A stretch of DNA of 64,000 nucleotides, taken from contig QANT01004299.1 in the NCBI GenBank assembly GCA_003254885.1, positions 29,950-93,949 on the forward strand, in the 5' to 3' direction. Position numbers and translations under genes: made by a program. The notes under the pieces are model-generated. The model had not been told where the DNA came from and made no database searches. It was given only the letters and a program-made list of their open reading frames with translations. Shown here piece by piece: positions 48,627-60,295 of the stretch; within the stretch, counting starts at the first letter, position 1, and every line of letters starts with the position of its first letter. This DNA is from Purshia tridentata. Taxonomy: Eukaryota; Streptophyta; Magnoliopsida; Rosales; Rosaceae.

Positions 48627-51600
48627 ATGTCTAATCTCCAGAGTGAGCAACTTCTGCAAATGGAAACAACATGTGGATCACTTTTATATGAGCTTCAGGT
48701 ATCTCATGAAATCTCTAAATATAGCAGAAAAGTTGTTTATCTGTTCTGTATGTTTGGTAAGTTGGAAGTATACAGAATTATTATATTAATTTTCTTTCTG
48801 GTCTTATTTTAAAAATGTAGATAATTTGGAATGAAGTTGGGGAGTCTGATACAGATAGGGACAAGATGTTGCTTGAGCTTGAGCAGGAGTGTTTAGAAGT
48901 ATACAGACGAAAGGTAGATCAAGCAAATCGGTGTAGGGCACAGCTACGGCAGGCAATTGCTGATTCTGAAGCAGAACTTGCAGCAATCTGTTCTGCAATG
49001 GGGGAGCGACCGGTACATATTAGACAGGTCAGGATATGTGGTATCAGTTTTTTGCAGAGGCTCACAATAGCTATAGGATTGGAACTTGTTAAAACTTTGT
49101 ACTCAATGGTGGTCTTTGGAAAATAATGGCATTTGCTAAAAAGTGGGGTTGAGGGTTAGGACTCAATTTCTTAAGTATGTGCAATTAATTTATTGTTTAT
49201 CATGCTTAGTGGTTATAAAATATTATTGAACAACCATGATTGTGCAGTCAGTAGTGATTATAATAGCGCAAAGACTTCATTTTGAAATTAAGACAGAAAA
49301 ATTGTGAACATATATTGAACCAAAATGGTATAACATAACTGAAATATTTGCAAAATTTCAATGAATAAGAAAAAATAAAATGTGAGTGTTTTGTAGATAG
49401 AATAATCGAAATGTTCTATTGTTCTTGAAGTCCAAATGACTATTCTATTAAATCAGAATTATTTACAATTTGGTCTGTTGTTCCAGTCTGATCAAAATGC
49501 TGGAAGTTTGAAGGAAGAGCTCAGCAAAATAATTCCACAGCTGGAGGAGATGAAGAAAAGAAAATCTGAAAGAAAAAATAAATTTCTGGGAGTTGTAGAG
49601 GAGATACAGAATATTTCCTGTGAGATCAATGGAAACACAAATTATATTTCGTCTACTACAGTTGTGGATGAAATTGATTTGTCTTTGAGAAGGCTTGAAG
49701 AATTGCACAGAGAGCTGCATGCACTACAAAAGGAGAAGGTTGAGTGCTCTATTTATTTCCTCTCAGCGTGCATATCATCAGAATCTAAGTTAGTATCTTT
49801 GTATGCTCTTCAATTTTCACTTATCTGTTTATTCTTCTTTTGCAGAGTGATCGGCTGAAGCAGATACAGGACCACCTGTGCACATTGAACTCACTTTGCT
49901 TAGTTCTTGGTATGAACTTCAAGCAGACAATTAGTGGGATTCATCCCAGTTTAGATGATTCAGAGCGATGTAAGAATATAAGTAATGATACAATTGAGCG
50001 GTTGGCTGTTGAAATACAAAAATTACGAGAGGTTAAATTACAGAGAATGCAGAGGGTAAAGAATCTTCCATGTCAGTTTTTAGTTTCTGGTTGAAGTTTT
50101 ATGCATTTAATTTAATGATATTATTGACCTCTAATCTCTGACAGCTTCAAGATCTTGCAACTACAATGTTAGAGCTGTGGAACCTGATGGATACACCAGT
50201 AGAGGAGCAACAGATGTTTCAGAATATAACCTGTAACATAGCTGCTTCAGAACATGAGATAACTGAACCAAATACACTATCTGTGGACTTCATCAATTAT
50301 GTGAGTTTTTGACAGTAATCCTGTACGGTTTCAAAATTTGGATGAATATATATCTTAAGGATCCATTTACAATATATATTATGCAGGTTGAGGCAGAAGT
50401 GTCTCGGTTGGAAGAGTTGAAATCAAGTAAAATGAAAGAGCTTGTTTTTAAAAAGAGGTCAGAGCTAGAGGAGATCTGCAGGAAGACACATATGGTCCTA
50501 GAAGCAGATAGTGCAATTGAATGCGCCATTGAAGTTATTGAATCAGGTATGTCTTAAATCTTTAGTAGCATATCATAGTGTAACAGAAAGTACCCTATAA
50601 TTTATTTGCCTTTGAATGTCTGCATCATTCTTATTTGTGCAGGAGATGTGGACCCAGCTTGTGTCCTCGATCAAATTGAGCTTCAGATTGCAAAGATTAA
50701 AGAGGAAGCTTTTAGCCGGAAAGATATACTTGACAAAGTTGAGAAATGGTTGTTTGCTTGTGATGAGGAGTGCTGGCTGGAGGAGTATAACAGGGTTAGT
50801 TGTGTCCATCACTTTACATCTTGATTATCTCATCATATCTGAATCCCTTTGGTTAGTTGTCCTTTTTTTTATTTGTGTGGTTATTTAGGATGAAAACCGA
50901 TACAATGCTGGAAGAGGAGCTCATCTTACTCTCAAGCGTGCTGAGAAAGCACGTGCTTTGGTTAATAAACTTCCAGGTATGGACTGATTAATAATGTTAG
51001 ACTCTTATATGTATGAAAATGTTACAGAATCCCTTGCAATTCAAGAATATCATTTTGATTATGTTCAAGCTGGTCTCAGTTACATTGGCTAACTTGGAAT
51101 TTAATTTCAAGTAGTAGAAGAAATTCTCTTATGCCTCTTCTTGTAGTTATTGCTTGCCATATGTGATTTTACAAGTATCTTTGATTTTGTACAGGAATGG
51201 TGGATGCATTGGCTTCAAAAACCATGGCCTGGGAGAAGGAGAGAGGCGTTAAGTTCACATATGATGGAGTAAGTACTTCCCTCAAGTCTCTAAGAAGTGA
51301 TTCCTGTTAAAGTTTATTTTCTTGTTTTGATATATGCAAATTCTGAAACAACTTTTCTTGTTATCTACTGCTGTTTAGATTCGTCTTCTTTCAATGCTTG
51401 AAGAATATACTATATTACGGGAGGAGAAGGAGCAAGAACGCCGAAGGCAGCGGGTATGGTCTTTCACTTGAACATATTTCTTTTAAGAGTTTTCTAATTA
51501 TTAACTGTGTTTGTAATATTTGTTTCACTCATTCATGGACTCCACTTGACAATGCATCCATATAGCGGTTCTTTCTTTATTGAAGTGCTATGTGGTATGA

Positions 51601-52572
51601 TAGAGTGTTAACAATCAAATCTCCATTTCAGGACCAGAAAAAACTTCAGGGTCAACTGATAGCTGAGCAAGAGGCACTTTATGGGTCAAAACCAAGTCCT
51701 TCGAAGCCTCTGAGTGTAAAAAAGGCTCCGAGATTGTCAACTGGAGGCGCAAGCAATAGAAGACTTTCAATGCAAGCTCCTAAGCCTGATCCACTTCACT
51801 CCATCAAAGCTACTCCTTATTCACGTCAAAGGAAGAGTGACCGAGTCCACCAAAATGAGCAATTAAATAATCATCTGGATGATGATTTCTCAGCTCTGTC
51901 CACTGGTAAATCTCTTCTCCAATTGTTCTTCATTTGTGTCTGGTTAAACAATGAGAAGATTGAAACAATTATTTTAATAATTTTGAAGGTAATGAATGGC
52001 AGGAGGAGCCTTAGCAGTACACAAAATTTATACACAGTGATTTCATTTAAACAAATTATGAGGCATGGCATCCTGGAACGCCATCTCTGTTGATCTGTCT
52101 AGTGTCTTTGCCATCCAGACGCAATAAAAATATTTTTTTAAAATCAAATTATGTATCTTTCTAATATGTTTATGTAGGTAGGAGAGGCTTGGATGTTGCT
52201 GGTATTCCTGTTGCAAAGCACGCTTTTGGTGCCACAAATGCTTATGAAGTAGAGTCCCCCATGAAGCGAAAACCCTTCTCGCCCATTTCTCTTCCATCTG
52301 AAAATGGTACATTTACTACTCCTTTGAAGTCTACAAATGTTATAGATGAAGAGAATAAGACTCCCAAGGTGATGCCAATTTTTGTGCCCACTACACCATC
52401 AACAGTGTCAGTACCAATGCAGACAGCTATGACCCCAGCTCCTCCTCCACCAATTCCTTTTGATGTCAATATAGTTGAAGAAATTCCTGAAGAGATTGAA
52501 TACTCCTTTGAGGAAAGAAGAGCTGGTTTTGTGCTTCCTAAAACAAGTACCAAGTCAATGATAAAAGTTTGA
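48627..52572 (+). CDS. MAP65-3: MAP65-3 (PLEIADE) microtubule-associated protein
   Basis: This is a plant homologue of PRC1/Ase1, which crosslinks antiparallel microtubules at the phragmoplast midzone during cytokinesis. The twelve exons are 48627-48698, 48821-49027, 49487-49738, 49846-50055, 50145-50300, 50387-50546, 50643-50794, 50889-50976, 51195-51268, 51379-51453, 51632-51905 and 52178-52572. They total 2115 nt, 704 residues, matching the length of Arabidopsis MAP65-3. Features are [12 protein letters not shown] at the N-terminus; long coiled coils (about 40-460) with [21 protein letters not shown] and [19 protein letters not shown]; and the conserved microtubule-binding core [19 protein letters not shown] and [26 protein letters not shown]. 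The basic Ser/Pro-rich tail has likely CDK sites ([10 protein letters not shown]) and ends near the clade motif [13 protein letters not shown]. All introns are GT-AG and the gene appears intact. Confidence 0.96.
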
Positions 52573-53980
52573 TAGATTAGTTGCTCTGTGTTGAACTTGA
52601 ATTAGATTGTTGTTTTAGCTTCTTTTTTTCCTTTTTATATTTCTTATTTTCTATTTTCAAGTCAATTGTAATTGGCTTCCCTGATTTGTGTACATAGTCT
52701 ACGACAAGTGAACGTGGACTAACATGTCTGAACCTGCTCTCTCCTGATTAATGTGAACATGAAGTTTTCAATGCTCCTTTGTTTCAATTTACCAATGGAA
52801 ATTGGTTTCTTTAAGAAGACTGTCTGCATGAGGTGGTTGGTTGTGAACGAGGTTTTCCGCTAAAGTGGGAAAATTTCATGAGCCTTCTCTGAGATTATCT
52901 GCATCATTGCATTATATTATATCATCCTAATTTTGGAATATCTTCTCTGGCTAGGCATATATTCTCTTTTCAAACCCAGGCTATTTTTGGATCCGTACCA
53001 CTTGTTTTAGAAAAAGTACATAGGAATTTAAGGTTGTGTTATAAGCTGCTAATTGCTGTGAGCACGACTCCGGCTACCTTTTTTTTTTTTTTTTTTNNNN
53101 NTTTTTTTTTTTTTTTTTTTTTTCTGTGGATTATAAATTTATAACCTTTCCATTCCCTTTGAAGAAATATATATGGGGAAAAAAGGTTAATAGTTTCTTG
53201 GAGAAATATATGGAAAAAAAAAAAAAGTAGAGTCTATTATTTCCTTTGTGAGATGATTGAGCTCAATCTGTCGTACAAAATGATAGACAGCAAATCAGAA
53301 AAAGCTCTAGCAAAAGAAAACCAAAAAAAACAAAAAAAATCAGAAAAATGAGGGTGAAACCAGATTGACACCTTGATTTTGGTTCTCTTTCTCCACCTCC
53401 ATGCACAAGTTTTTTTTTTTTTTTTTGATTTAAGGATTTTTCTTTTCTGCTAGTGCTGGATTCTTTTTTTTGTTTCGTAGCCTTCCCTTTTTCTTCTTTT
53501 CTGTTTTTTCATGAAGTTATTTACAGTGGCATTAACAGTAGATACCTAAAACAAAAAGGGCATTTAGTTTAAATTAAAATCTTCTAGTCAACTTTAATTT
53601 TCTGAAAAGACAAAGGAGTTGTCAGTAGTTGGAAAATTGGTAAACTCTAACGCTAGCTTTACAGCTTTGAATTTGATATATAATTTTTTATAGAACTTTA
53701 AATAAATAAAATGTAATTTTAAAATAAAAAAGCCCTTTTCTTTTCTCAAACTGAACTTCATTATTCTTTTAATATTCAAATTTAGTATCGTTGTCCATTT
53801 ATTAAATCACCTTATTAAATTTCCAAGACGGACGTGAACCATTTTCTTAACTAAATTTTATACTTTGAATTTGCAATTAAAATATTAATTATTAATTAAA
53901 TTCATCAATATTTAATTATACAATTTATTTTTATTTTATTTTCCATTTTTATACTTTATTTATTTCTCCTCCTTTTTCTG
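52573..53980. other. MAP65-3 3' flank and intergenic DNA with assembly gap
   Basis: 3' UTR to about 52800, then AT-rich DNA with long T-runs. Five N at 53097-53101 sit inside a poly-T tract, so the true tract length is unknown. The ORF at 53594-53779 is AT noise. Confidence 0.5.
53097..53101. other. assembly gap (5 N) in poly-T
   Basis: N bases flanked by about 18 T on the left and 22 T on the right. This is a homopolymer that could not be sequenced or sized. Confidence 0.98.
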
Positions 53981-54428
53981 CAAAACCCTAAATTTACATT
54001 TCTTAGAAGTATTTCTGAAATCACTCCAGGAATTAGTGCTTCTTCTTTCTTGTAATTCCTGGAAGTTGTTTACAATTTTTTACTGAAATTCAGCTTCTGC
54101 CATTGAAGCTCTGTGCTTTCTCTACAATGGTGGAGACAAGCCTCAGAACTACAGAAATTGCAGCTCTATGCTCTTGACCTTTCAGCATTCAGAGACGGGT
54201 TTTAGTTTTTGGAGCTCTAAATTTTCTCTGAAATTTAATTGGAAATTTTTCTAGCTCTAGTTTCACAGAAATCTTCTCGGTTTTTCTTTTGCAATTCAAT
54301 TCTTTCTGGGTGTTTTTGCTTTTTATGGATGAAGACTTTAAATGGGTAGATTTTAAGTTTTAAAGGGTTTGTAGGGTTTAAGCTTTTTTTGAGGGTTTTG
54401 GTGTGGTTTTTGCTGTCTGGAATTACAC
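53981..54428 (+). promoter_or_regulatory. probable 5' UTR of the AHL gene
   Basis: Leader-like sequence without ORFs on the + strand leads up to the ATG at 54429. No TATA box was placed with confidence. Confidence 0.3.
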
Positions 54429-57415
54429 ATGCATATGGAGGAGCAAGATAGATTGGGTTCTGGGGTAGCTGTGAGCGGTGAACAAGCTCCAGATATCTAC
54501 CGGGTCGCCCCAAGAAGTGAAAACCCGACCCAGTCTGGGGGTCCGACAATGGCGGCAGCTGCTACGGCCTCTCCGATGAGCTTGGCCGTGCTCGGTAGTA
54601 CGGAAGTGAAGAAGAAGAGGGGGAGGCCTAGGAAGTACGGCCCTGACGGTCCTGCCAAGACCGCCGCGTTGGCATTGTCGCCGATGCCGATTTCGTCGTC
54701 GATTCCGTTCACCGGAGAGTTCTCAGCTTGGAAACGGGGCAGAGGAAAACCTATTGACTCTGTCAAGAAGTCACACAAGTATGACGTTTTCGAGAGCTCA
54801 GGTAATGAAATGAAATGAAATGAAAATTTTGACTTCCAGTTAAATTGTTGGTTACTGTTTTTACAGTTACATCTGAGATCATGATCTGTTATTTTTGCTT
54901 TTAAGGAATCATGTTATAGCTGTGTGTAAACTTTCAAAAGCCTGGAGCTTAGGGATCTGGTTTTAAATGAAAGATTTGAGTTTTTTTGGATTGGGTTTGG
55001 GTATTTACAGTAAGATTTGAAGAGGATGTTTGTTGGATTTGGTGTGGTAGTGGACCCTTTTATCAGATTCCCTGTCAGATCTGGAAGTAATGGTATATTT
55101 GTGGTGAAGAAAAGATTTGCTGATGTTGTTACTTACTGTTGTTATATGTGGAATTTTTCTGGTGGCTACAATATTATATACTCCTTGCCTTTAAAGCTTA
55201 CAAGGAAACAGAATGAGAATGATTGAAGGTGCCAGCTTGTTCAATAGGGTAGAGAGTCCACTAATTTGCTGACGTGACTGGGATTAGACTTGTCTAATCT
55301 AGTGATTATGTCTTAAAAACCAGCTGACTCTGGTGGGGTTCCGTGGAAAGAAGGCAAAAATGAAGCAAGCTCAAGTAGAGACTGTAGTGGAAGAAAATGA
55401 TATGGATTGGCATGTAAGAGTTAATATTCCATCTGGGCATGAGAATTATGGACACAAGCACTTGGTTTATACGTTCTGGATTATAATTTTAATATTTTCT
55501 GAGCCAGTTCTGACCATTCCACTCTTGAAAGCTCATATTGGGTTTGAGAGCTCCTGCCTCCTCAGAATTATGGGTAGTCTAGTCACCGAGTGGTTTTTGA
55601 ATGGCCCTAAGCCATTACATATGGCCTTTATTATAAATTATAAATTTCTATTATTTGTTATTCTTCACTTTTTGTTTCTTGCCTTCTCATTTTTCTCAGA
55701 TTGGTTGGAGTGGCCTATTTCTACTGATGAACTAGGCAACAATTTCCAGGCTTTATTTATTTTGACATATACATAATCAATAATCATATAAGTATCTCCT
55801 TTTCAGGCTTATGGGAATTACATACAGTGAATGAGAATTTATTTGTTTGTTAATATTTTCTCTCTTACACTCAGAAATAAAACAGAGAGAACAAATACTT
55901 TGACCAGTTTGATTGCTCTACATTTTTGTGATTAGATTATTAATTTTTTTGTAGGTGAGAGAATTGCATACTCCGTTGGTGCTAACTTTACACCTCATGT
56001 CCTCACTGTAAATGCTGGCGAGGTATGCATTGGAAAATATATGTGAAACAAATTTACTTGATCTGTGTTGCACTTTATTTCAAAATTTGTTAAAGATGAG
56101 TTTGCATATTTCCAGTGTTTAGTGGTTTGATGATCTATGTTGTAGTTTACTTGGTTTCTGATATTTTGTTTGGTTGTTGTAGGATGTTATGATGAAGATT
56201 ATGTCATTCTCTCAACAAGGTTCTCGAGCTATTTGCATACTTTCTGCAAATGGTACCATTTCAAATGTTACACTTCGCCAGCCCAGTTCTTCTGGGGGTA
56301 CTTTAACATATGAGGTATGGCCGTTCATCCTTCTTTGAAATTGCTTTTGTACTGCATCATGTAACTTCTTAGCTATTCTCATATTTGGTGTTGTGTATAC
56401 CACATGATTTTTGTTTTTAGATGCTCTGCTTCTCTTATGAGCATGGCAGTTTTCTTTCTTAAAAACAGAACAACATACATGTACACACACACACACACAC
56501 ACACTATATCAAAAGAAAATGAAGCAATTATTAACTTGGCTGCGGAATACAACATTACCGTTGAAAATTGGTTTAACTCTGGTGACTAGAAGATAGTAAA
56601 TCACTCATCTTTAACAGTTTTTAGTTGTTATCTTTATGTCGACCCAATTTAATTTTCAAGTTTGTAACTTGGCTGACATGATGTAACTAAATTGTTTTAA
56701 TATTAAATATCACGATATTGTTGCTCAAGACAGAACATCAAGCTCCTTGTGTTATTTTTACAGGGCCGTTTTGAGATACTTTCTTTGTCTGGGTCATATA
56801 TGCCAACTGAGAATGCAGGAACAAAGAGCAGATCTGGTGGGATGAGTGTCTCTTTGGCAGGTCCAGATGGCAGAGTGGTTGGGGGAGGAATTGCCGGTCT
56901 ATTGGTAGCTGCTGGCCCCGTGCAGGTAACGTCATTCCCAGGAAGAGAAAACAAACGCTGAAGGAAAAGAACATTGATAGTCTTTAAATTCATTAATTTG
57001 TGACCTCTAAATGTTAAATTTTACTATAAAAGTCATAATATAGCTAATTATTTCTGCTGCATAACAATGAATTCTGCATTTTTGCTTGTTCCACTTGTAT
57101 ATTAATTCTCTCTCTGAACTGTTTTGACTACATCAGGTTGTGGCAGGCAGTTTTCTACCAGGTCACCAGCAGGAGCAGAAGCCCAAGAAGCAGAGAATTG
57201 AGCCTGTATCATCAATTGTTCCTCTCGTCATCAATTCTGTGTCTGGTGGAGAAATTAAGGGCTATGGTGGAGTAAAGCCCATTCTGAATTCTTCTTTCCA
57301 CGGAAACAATTCAACTTCTCTGAACTTTAAGAACTCAGCTGCTGAGAATAAATCATTGTCACCAGAAGAAGAATCTAAAGGCCCTGGCCAACCAAACTGT
57401 GAAGTTTCTCGTTGA
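54429..57415 (+). CDS. AT-hook motif nuclear-localized protein (AHL, two hooks)
   Basis: The five exons 54429-54801, 55955-56022, 56183-56314, 56764-56925 and 57137-57415 join to 337 residues (335 from the second Met). AHL proteins bind AT-rich DNA and nuclear matrix regions and regulate growth genes. Hook 1 is KKKRGRPRKYGPDG (residues 61-74); hook 2 is the variant KRGRGKP (about 102-108). The PPC/DUF296 domain (about 125-270) has FTPHVLTVNAGEDVMMKIMSFSQQ-type sequence, ICILSANGTISNVTLRQP, GRFEILSLSGSYMP and RSGGMSVSLAGPDGRVVGGG, intact. The Ser/Asn-rich tail carries KKQRIEP, a possible NLS. It groups by eye with the AHL9-like members that have introns and two hooks. Intron 1 (1.15 kb) contains an unrelated 147-codon ORF. 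Which AHL it is remains uncertain. Confidence 0.94.
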
Positions 57416-57790
57416 TCAAGTTTGTTCCTAGTGTGATGTTTGTATCTTAATTGTTTTCTTCAGACTCGGTGACATTTAGGCTCACTCAACCTTGTCTGAC
57501 ACCAATATAAACTCATTGGCTCTTTGTGAAGGACAAACTAAACTTAACCTCCATGTTGGTTTTTAACCCAGAATTGTAGTCTTCCTTCGTAGGTATTAGG
57601 TCGGTCTCTTGATCATGAGGCTTATTCCGTGGCTACTGTTGTATTCTTGTATTTCTAGTGTTGTATGATGTAGCATTTTTAGATGTATGAAACATGATTC
57701 GTCATCTGTCCAGTCAAGTTCTTGGTATCTGAAAGTTAGAATTTGATTGGATCTTGTTTTGGTTATGAACTTATGAGTGATTTATATACA

Positions 57791-57822
<32 letters not shown>

Positions 57823-58030
57823 ACGGGGAAGAGCTCTACAAAATCTCAATAACTAGAACATGAAGTTAAAGAAAAATAAAAAAAGAAATCGTAGACAGCC
57901 AATTTAAGAACATTATTTCTGAAGATTTGTATCAACAAAGCTGCTGCACAGTTCCATCAGGTAACACAAAATTTCTGGACTGACTTCCTGTAAAAAGTAC
58001 GACTATGTCACACTGGTGGCTTCAGACCGC
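57416..58030. other. convergent 3' flanks of AHL and DUF761-like genes
   Basis: 3' UTR sequence and a (CT)n run at about 57798-57822. No gene is seen. Confidence 0.4.
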
Positions 58031-58441
58031 CTAGATTAAACGTGAGGTTCTTACCAATTCTGCTTTCCATGCTTTATTAACTTTTTCAATAAATTCTTCT
58101 GCTCTTGTCCTCAGCTCATCATCAGCCTCAGCTTCATTAATGTCCTTCTCATTGGAGCTGCAGACTTTACTATTATCAGCTATTGCATTCTGGGCATCCG
58201 ACACTTCACTGACTTGCACTGAGGAATTGTTTTCCCTGCACACTTGTTTAGCAGTTTTTCCTTGTTCATCATCCGCAGACTTGTTGATGGCCATGGGGAA
58301 GTGAATTGCGCTTTCTTCATCATTCTTGGAGATGGGTTTCGATCCCAAGAGGATAATGACTATGATCAAGTTGCAGAAGCAGAATACGAACAGAGAATTG
58401 GAAGCTGCTTGAGTGATTAAATCTAAGGTTGAGTCAAGCAT
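58031..58441 (-). CDS. small membrane-anchored DUF761-like protein, copy 1
   Basis: 136 residues, starting at MLDSTLDLITQAAS; the open frame extends 12 codons upstream, but the tandem paralogue fixes this start. A hydrophobic helix is at about residues 13-33 (NSLFVFCFCNLIIVIILLG), then a polar acidic linker. The C-terminus ADDELRTRAEEFIEKVNKAW resembles the DUF761 motif found in plant cotton-fibre-type small proteins. Function unknown. It probably sits in a membrane with its tail cytosolic. It is paralogous to 59858-60295, with N- and C-termini conserved and the linker diverged. Single exon. Confidence 0.75.
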   Translation of the reverse strand: MLDSTLDLITQAASNSLFVFCFCNLIIVIILLGSKPISKNDEESAIHFPMAINKSADDEQGKTAKQVCRENNSSVQVSEVSDAQNAIADNSKVCSSNEKDINEAEADDELRTRAEEFIEKVNKAWKAELVRTSRLI

Positions 58442-58478
58442 AGTTGTGGTTACTGAAAGGTAAAACTTTGTTAACAAA

Positions 58479-58514
<36 letters not shown>

Positions 58515-59857
58515 GGTTAGCAGAATGAGAGAGGTTAGCTCATTTAAACTCTTGTATGGAAGAAACAAAGAGTGGGTGAGAAGCTTTTTGTAGCAGAAGT
58601 TAAGGAGGAGATGATGCTTTGTAGTGTGAAAGCCAATGAAAATTGCCATATAATATGTTAATATTAATCATTTATGTATGATTCATTGGAAAGCTTATTA
58701 CCAACTATCCTACGGGGCCTCTTTTTCATTAATTTAATTAAAGGTCCATTGTACCAAACAAGAAGCTCACATGGATCCTTCTCGATCAGCCTATACTACC
58801 CTCTATGTCATCATCACGTCTACATCACCAAGCCTGTTTTCATGGCACTTTGCTGTCCTCTTTTTTGTTCTACATGATCGTGATTATAAGAAATTAATAC
58901 TCGCTGTTTGACTAACCCCTCTTAAAATTGACTCAATTTGCAAGATATTGACAAACTATAAGGTTAGGTAATTATGTGAAAGAGACTTAGAATAGTCTAA
59001 ATTAAACAAGATTTGAAGGTGATCGATTTGTATTACACAAAAAAAAAAAGAATCTTTGACTTACCAACTTACTTAGAAGTTGATATTAGACCAAGTCAGG
59101 CAAAAACGTAAAGATCTAAAGATTAAAAAAGTGTTTTGTTTACCAAAAAAAAATGTGTTTACATGTCATATATGTTCGTATCAAAAAAAATTTCCGATAT
59201 AATAGGAACGGTAAACGCTATCAGAGTCCTCCAGCAGCTAACACGTTGTTTACTCTGAAGAACATCTCTAGTTACAGGATCAATTTTTGGCTCAGCTGTC
59301 AAATTCAAAGCCATACAGAACATTAAAACTGAAAAGAAAAACGACCCTGCTCTTGAAGATGCAACTATTATGAGATTCTTTTTGTTAAAACTAAAATTTT
59401 ATACTCTCAAGTGGGGGAATTGATAAAAAGTTGAATAATGACCCAAAAGTATATATATAAGAAGATAAAAGAAAAGTTTAATAACATGCCAATTGGTAAC
59501 TTTACAAGCACAACTTTCCCTTTTTATCCATGTGAGATGAGAATCAAATGGTGTTTATAGTATTTGAATCATCCACACGCTAAAGATGCTTTGCTTACAT
59601 TTTGTTAATCTTATACAAGTCTTTTATGTTTAAACAGTTACCCACCAAAACATAAGGAAAGGGTCAAGAAGTTCACAGATATGATTGCAGTTGCATACCA
59701 CTTCATTTCCGGAGCACCAATTCTAAGAACATTTCTGTTCTAATGATCAAAATTAAAGTTTCCTCAGTAAACCACATCAGAGTTACATGAATATACAAAA
59801 TTTTCAGCTAGATCACCAAAACCAAGGTTATAATGCAGGCTTTTTGGCCATGCCTGC
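58442..59857. other. intergenic between the DUF761-like paralogues
   Basis: A (GA)n microsatellite at about 58483-58510 lies in the leader of copy 1. The rest is AT-rich with poly-A runs and no gene. Confidence 0.4.
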
Positions 59858-60295
59858 CTAGTTTAAATGTGAGGTTCTCAACAATTCTGCTCTCCATCCG
59901 TTGTTAACCTTTTCAATAAATTCTTCTACTCTTCTTCTCAGCTCATCATCATTGTCACACTCCTTGCTGTCATTATGATGGTTTTTGCTGCCATTGTCAT
60001 CAGACTCATCACAGGCAAGTTCTTTCTTGGCATTTGACACTTCATGACTGAAAACAATTGAAGAATTGATCATACCCTTTTGCTCACATTTAGCATCACG
60101 ATCATCATCAACTTGTTTATGATAATATGTGTTTGTTTTGGTGGCCATTGGGAGAGAAATTTCACTTTCTTGATCGAAGTAAGAGCCGGGTTTTGAGCCC
60201 AGGAAGATCATGACGATGATCAAATTGCAGAAACAGAAAACAAACAGAGAATTGGAAGCAGCCTGAGTGAGCAAGTCCAATGTAGAATCCAACAT
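59858..60295 (-). CDS. small membrane-anchored DUF761-like protein, copy 2
   Basis: 145 residues and a single exon. It begins MLDSTLDLLTQAASNSLF, followed by a membrane helix (SLFVFCFCNLIIVMIFLG). The linker is Asp/Asn/His-rich (DDNGSKNHHNDSKECDND). The C-terminus DDELRRRVEEFIEKVNNGW matches the DUF761-type ending of copy 1, including the terminal ELLRTSHL. It lies in the same orientation 1.4 kb upstream of copy 1, so the pair arose by tandem duplication. Function unknown. Confidence 0.78.
   Translation of the reverse strand: MLDSTLDLLTQAASNSLFVFCFCNLIIVMIFLGSKPGSYFDQESEISLPMATKTNTYYHKQVDDDRDAKCEQKGMINSSIVFSHEVSNAKKELACDESDDNGSKNHHNDSKECDNDDELRRRVEEFIEKVNNGWRAELLRTSHLN

Noticed and set aside
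55333-55776. 147-codon ORF in AHL intron 1
   Set aside because: Its start is a lysine-rich peptide, then it becomes hydrophobic noise. Exons 54429-54801 and 55955-56022 join perfectly without it, and it shows no family motif.
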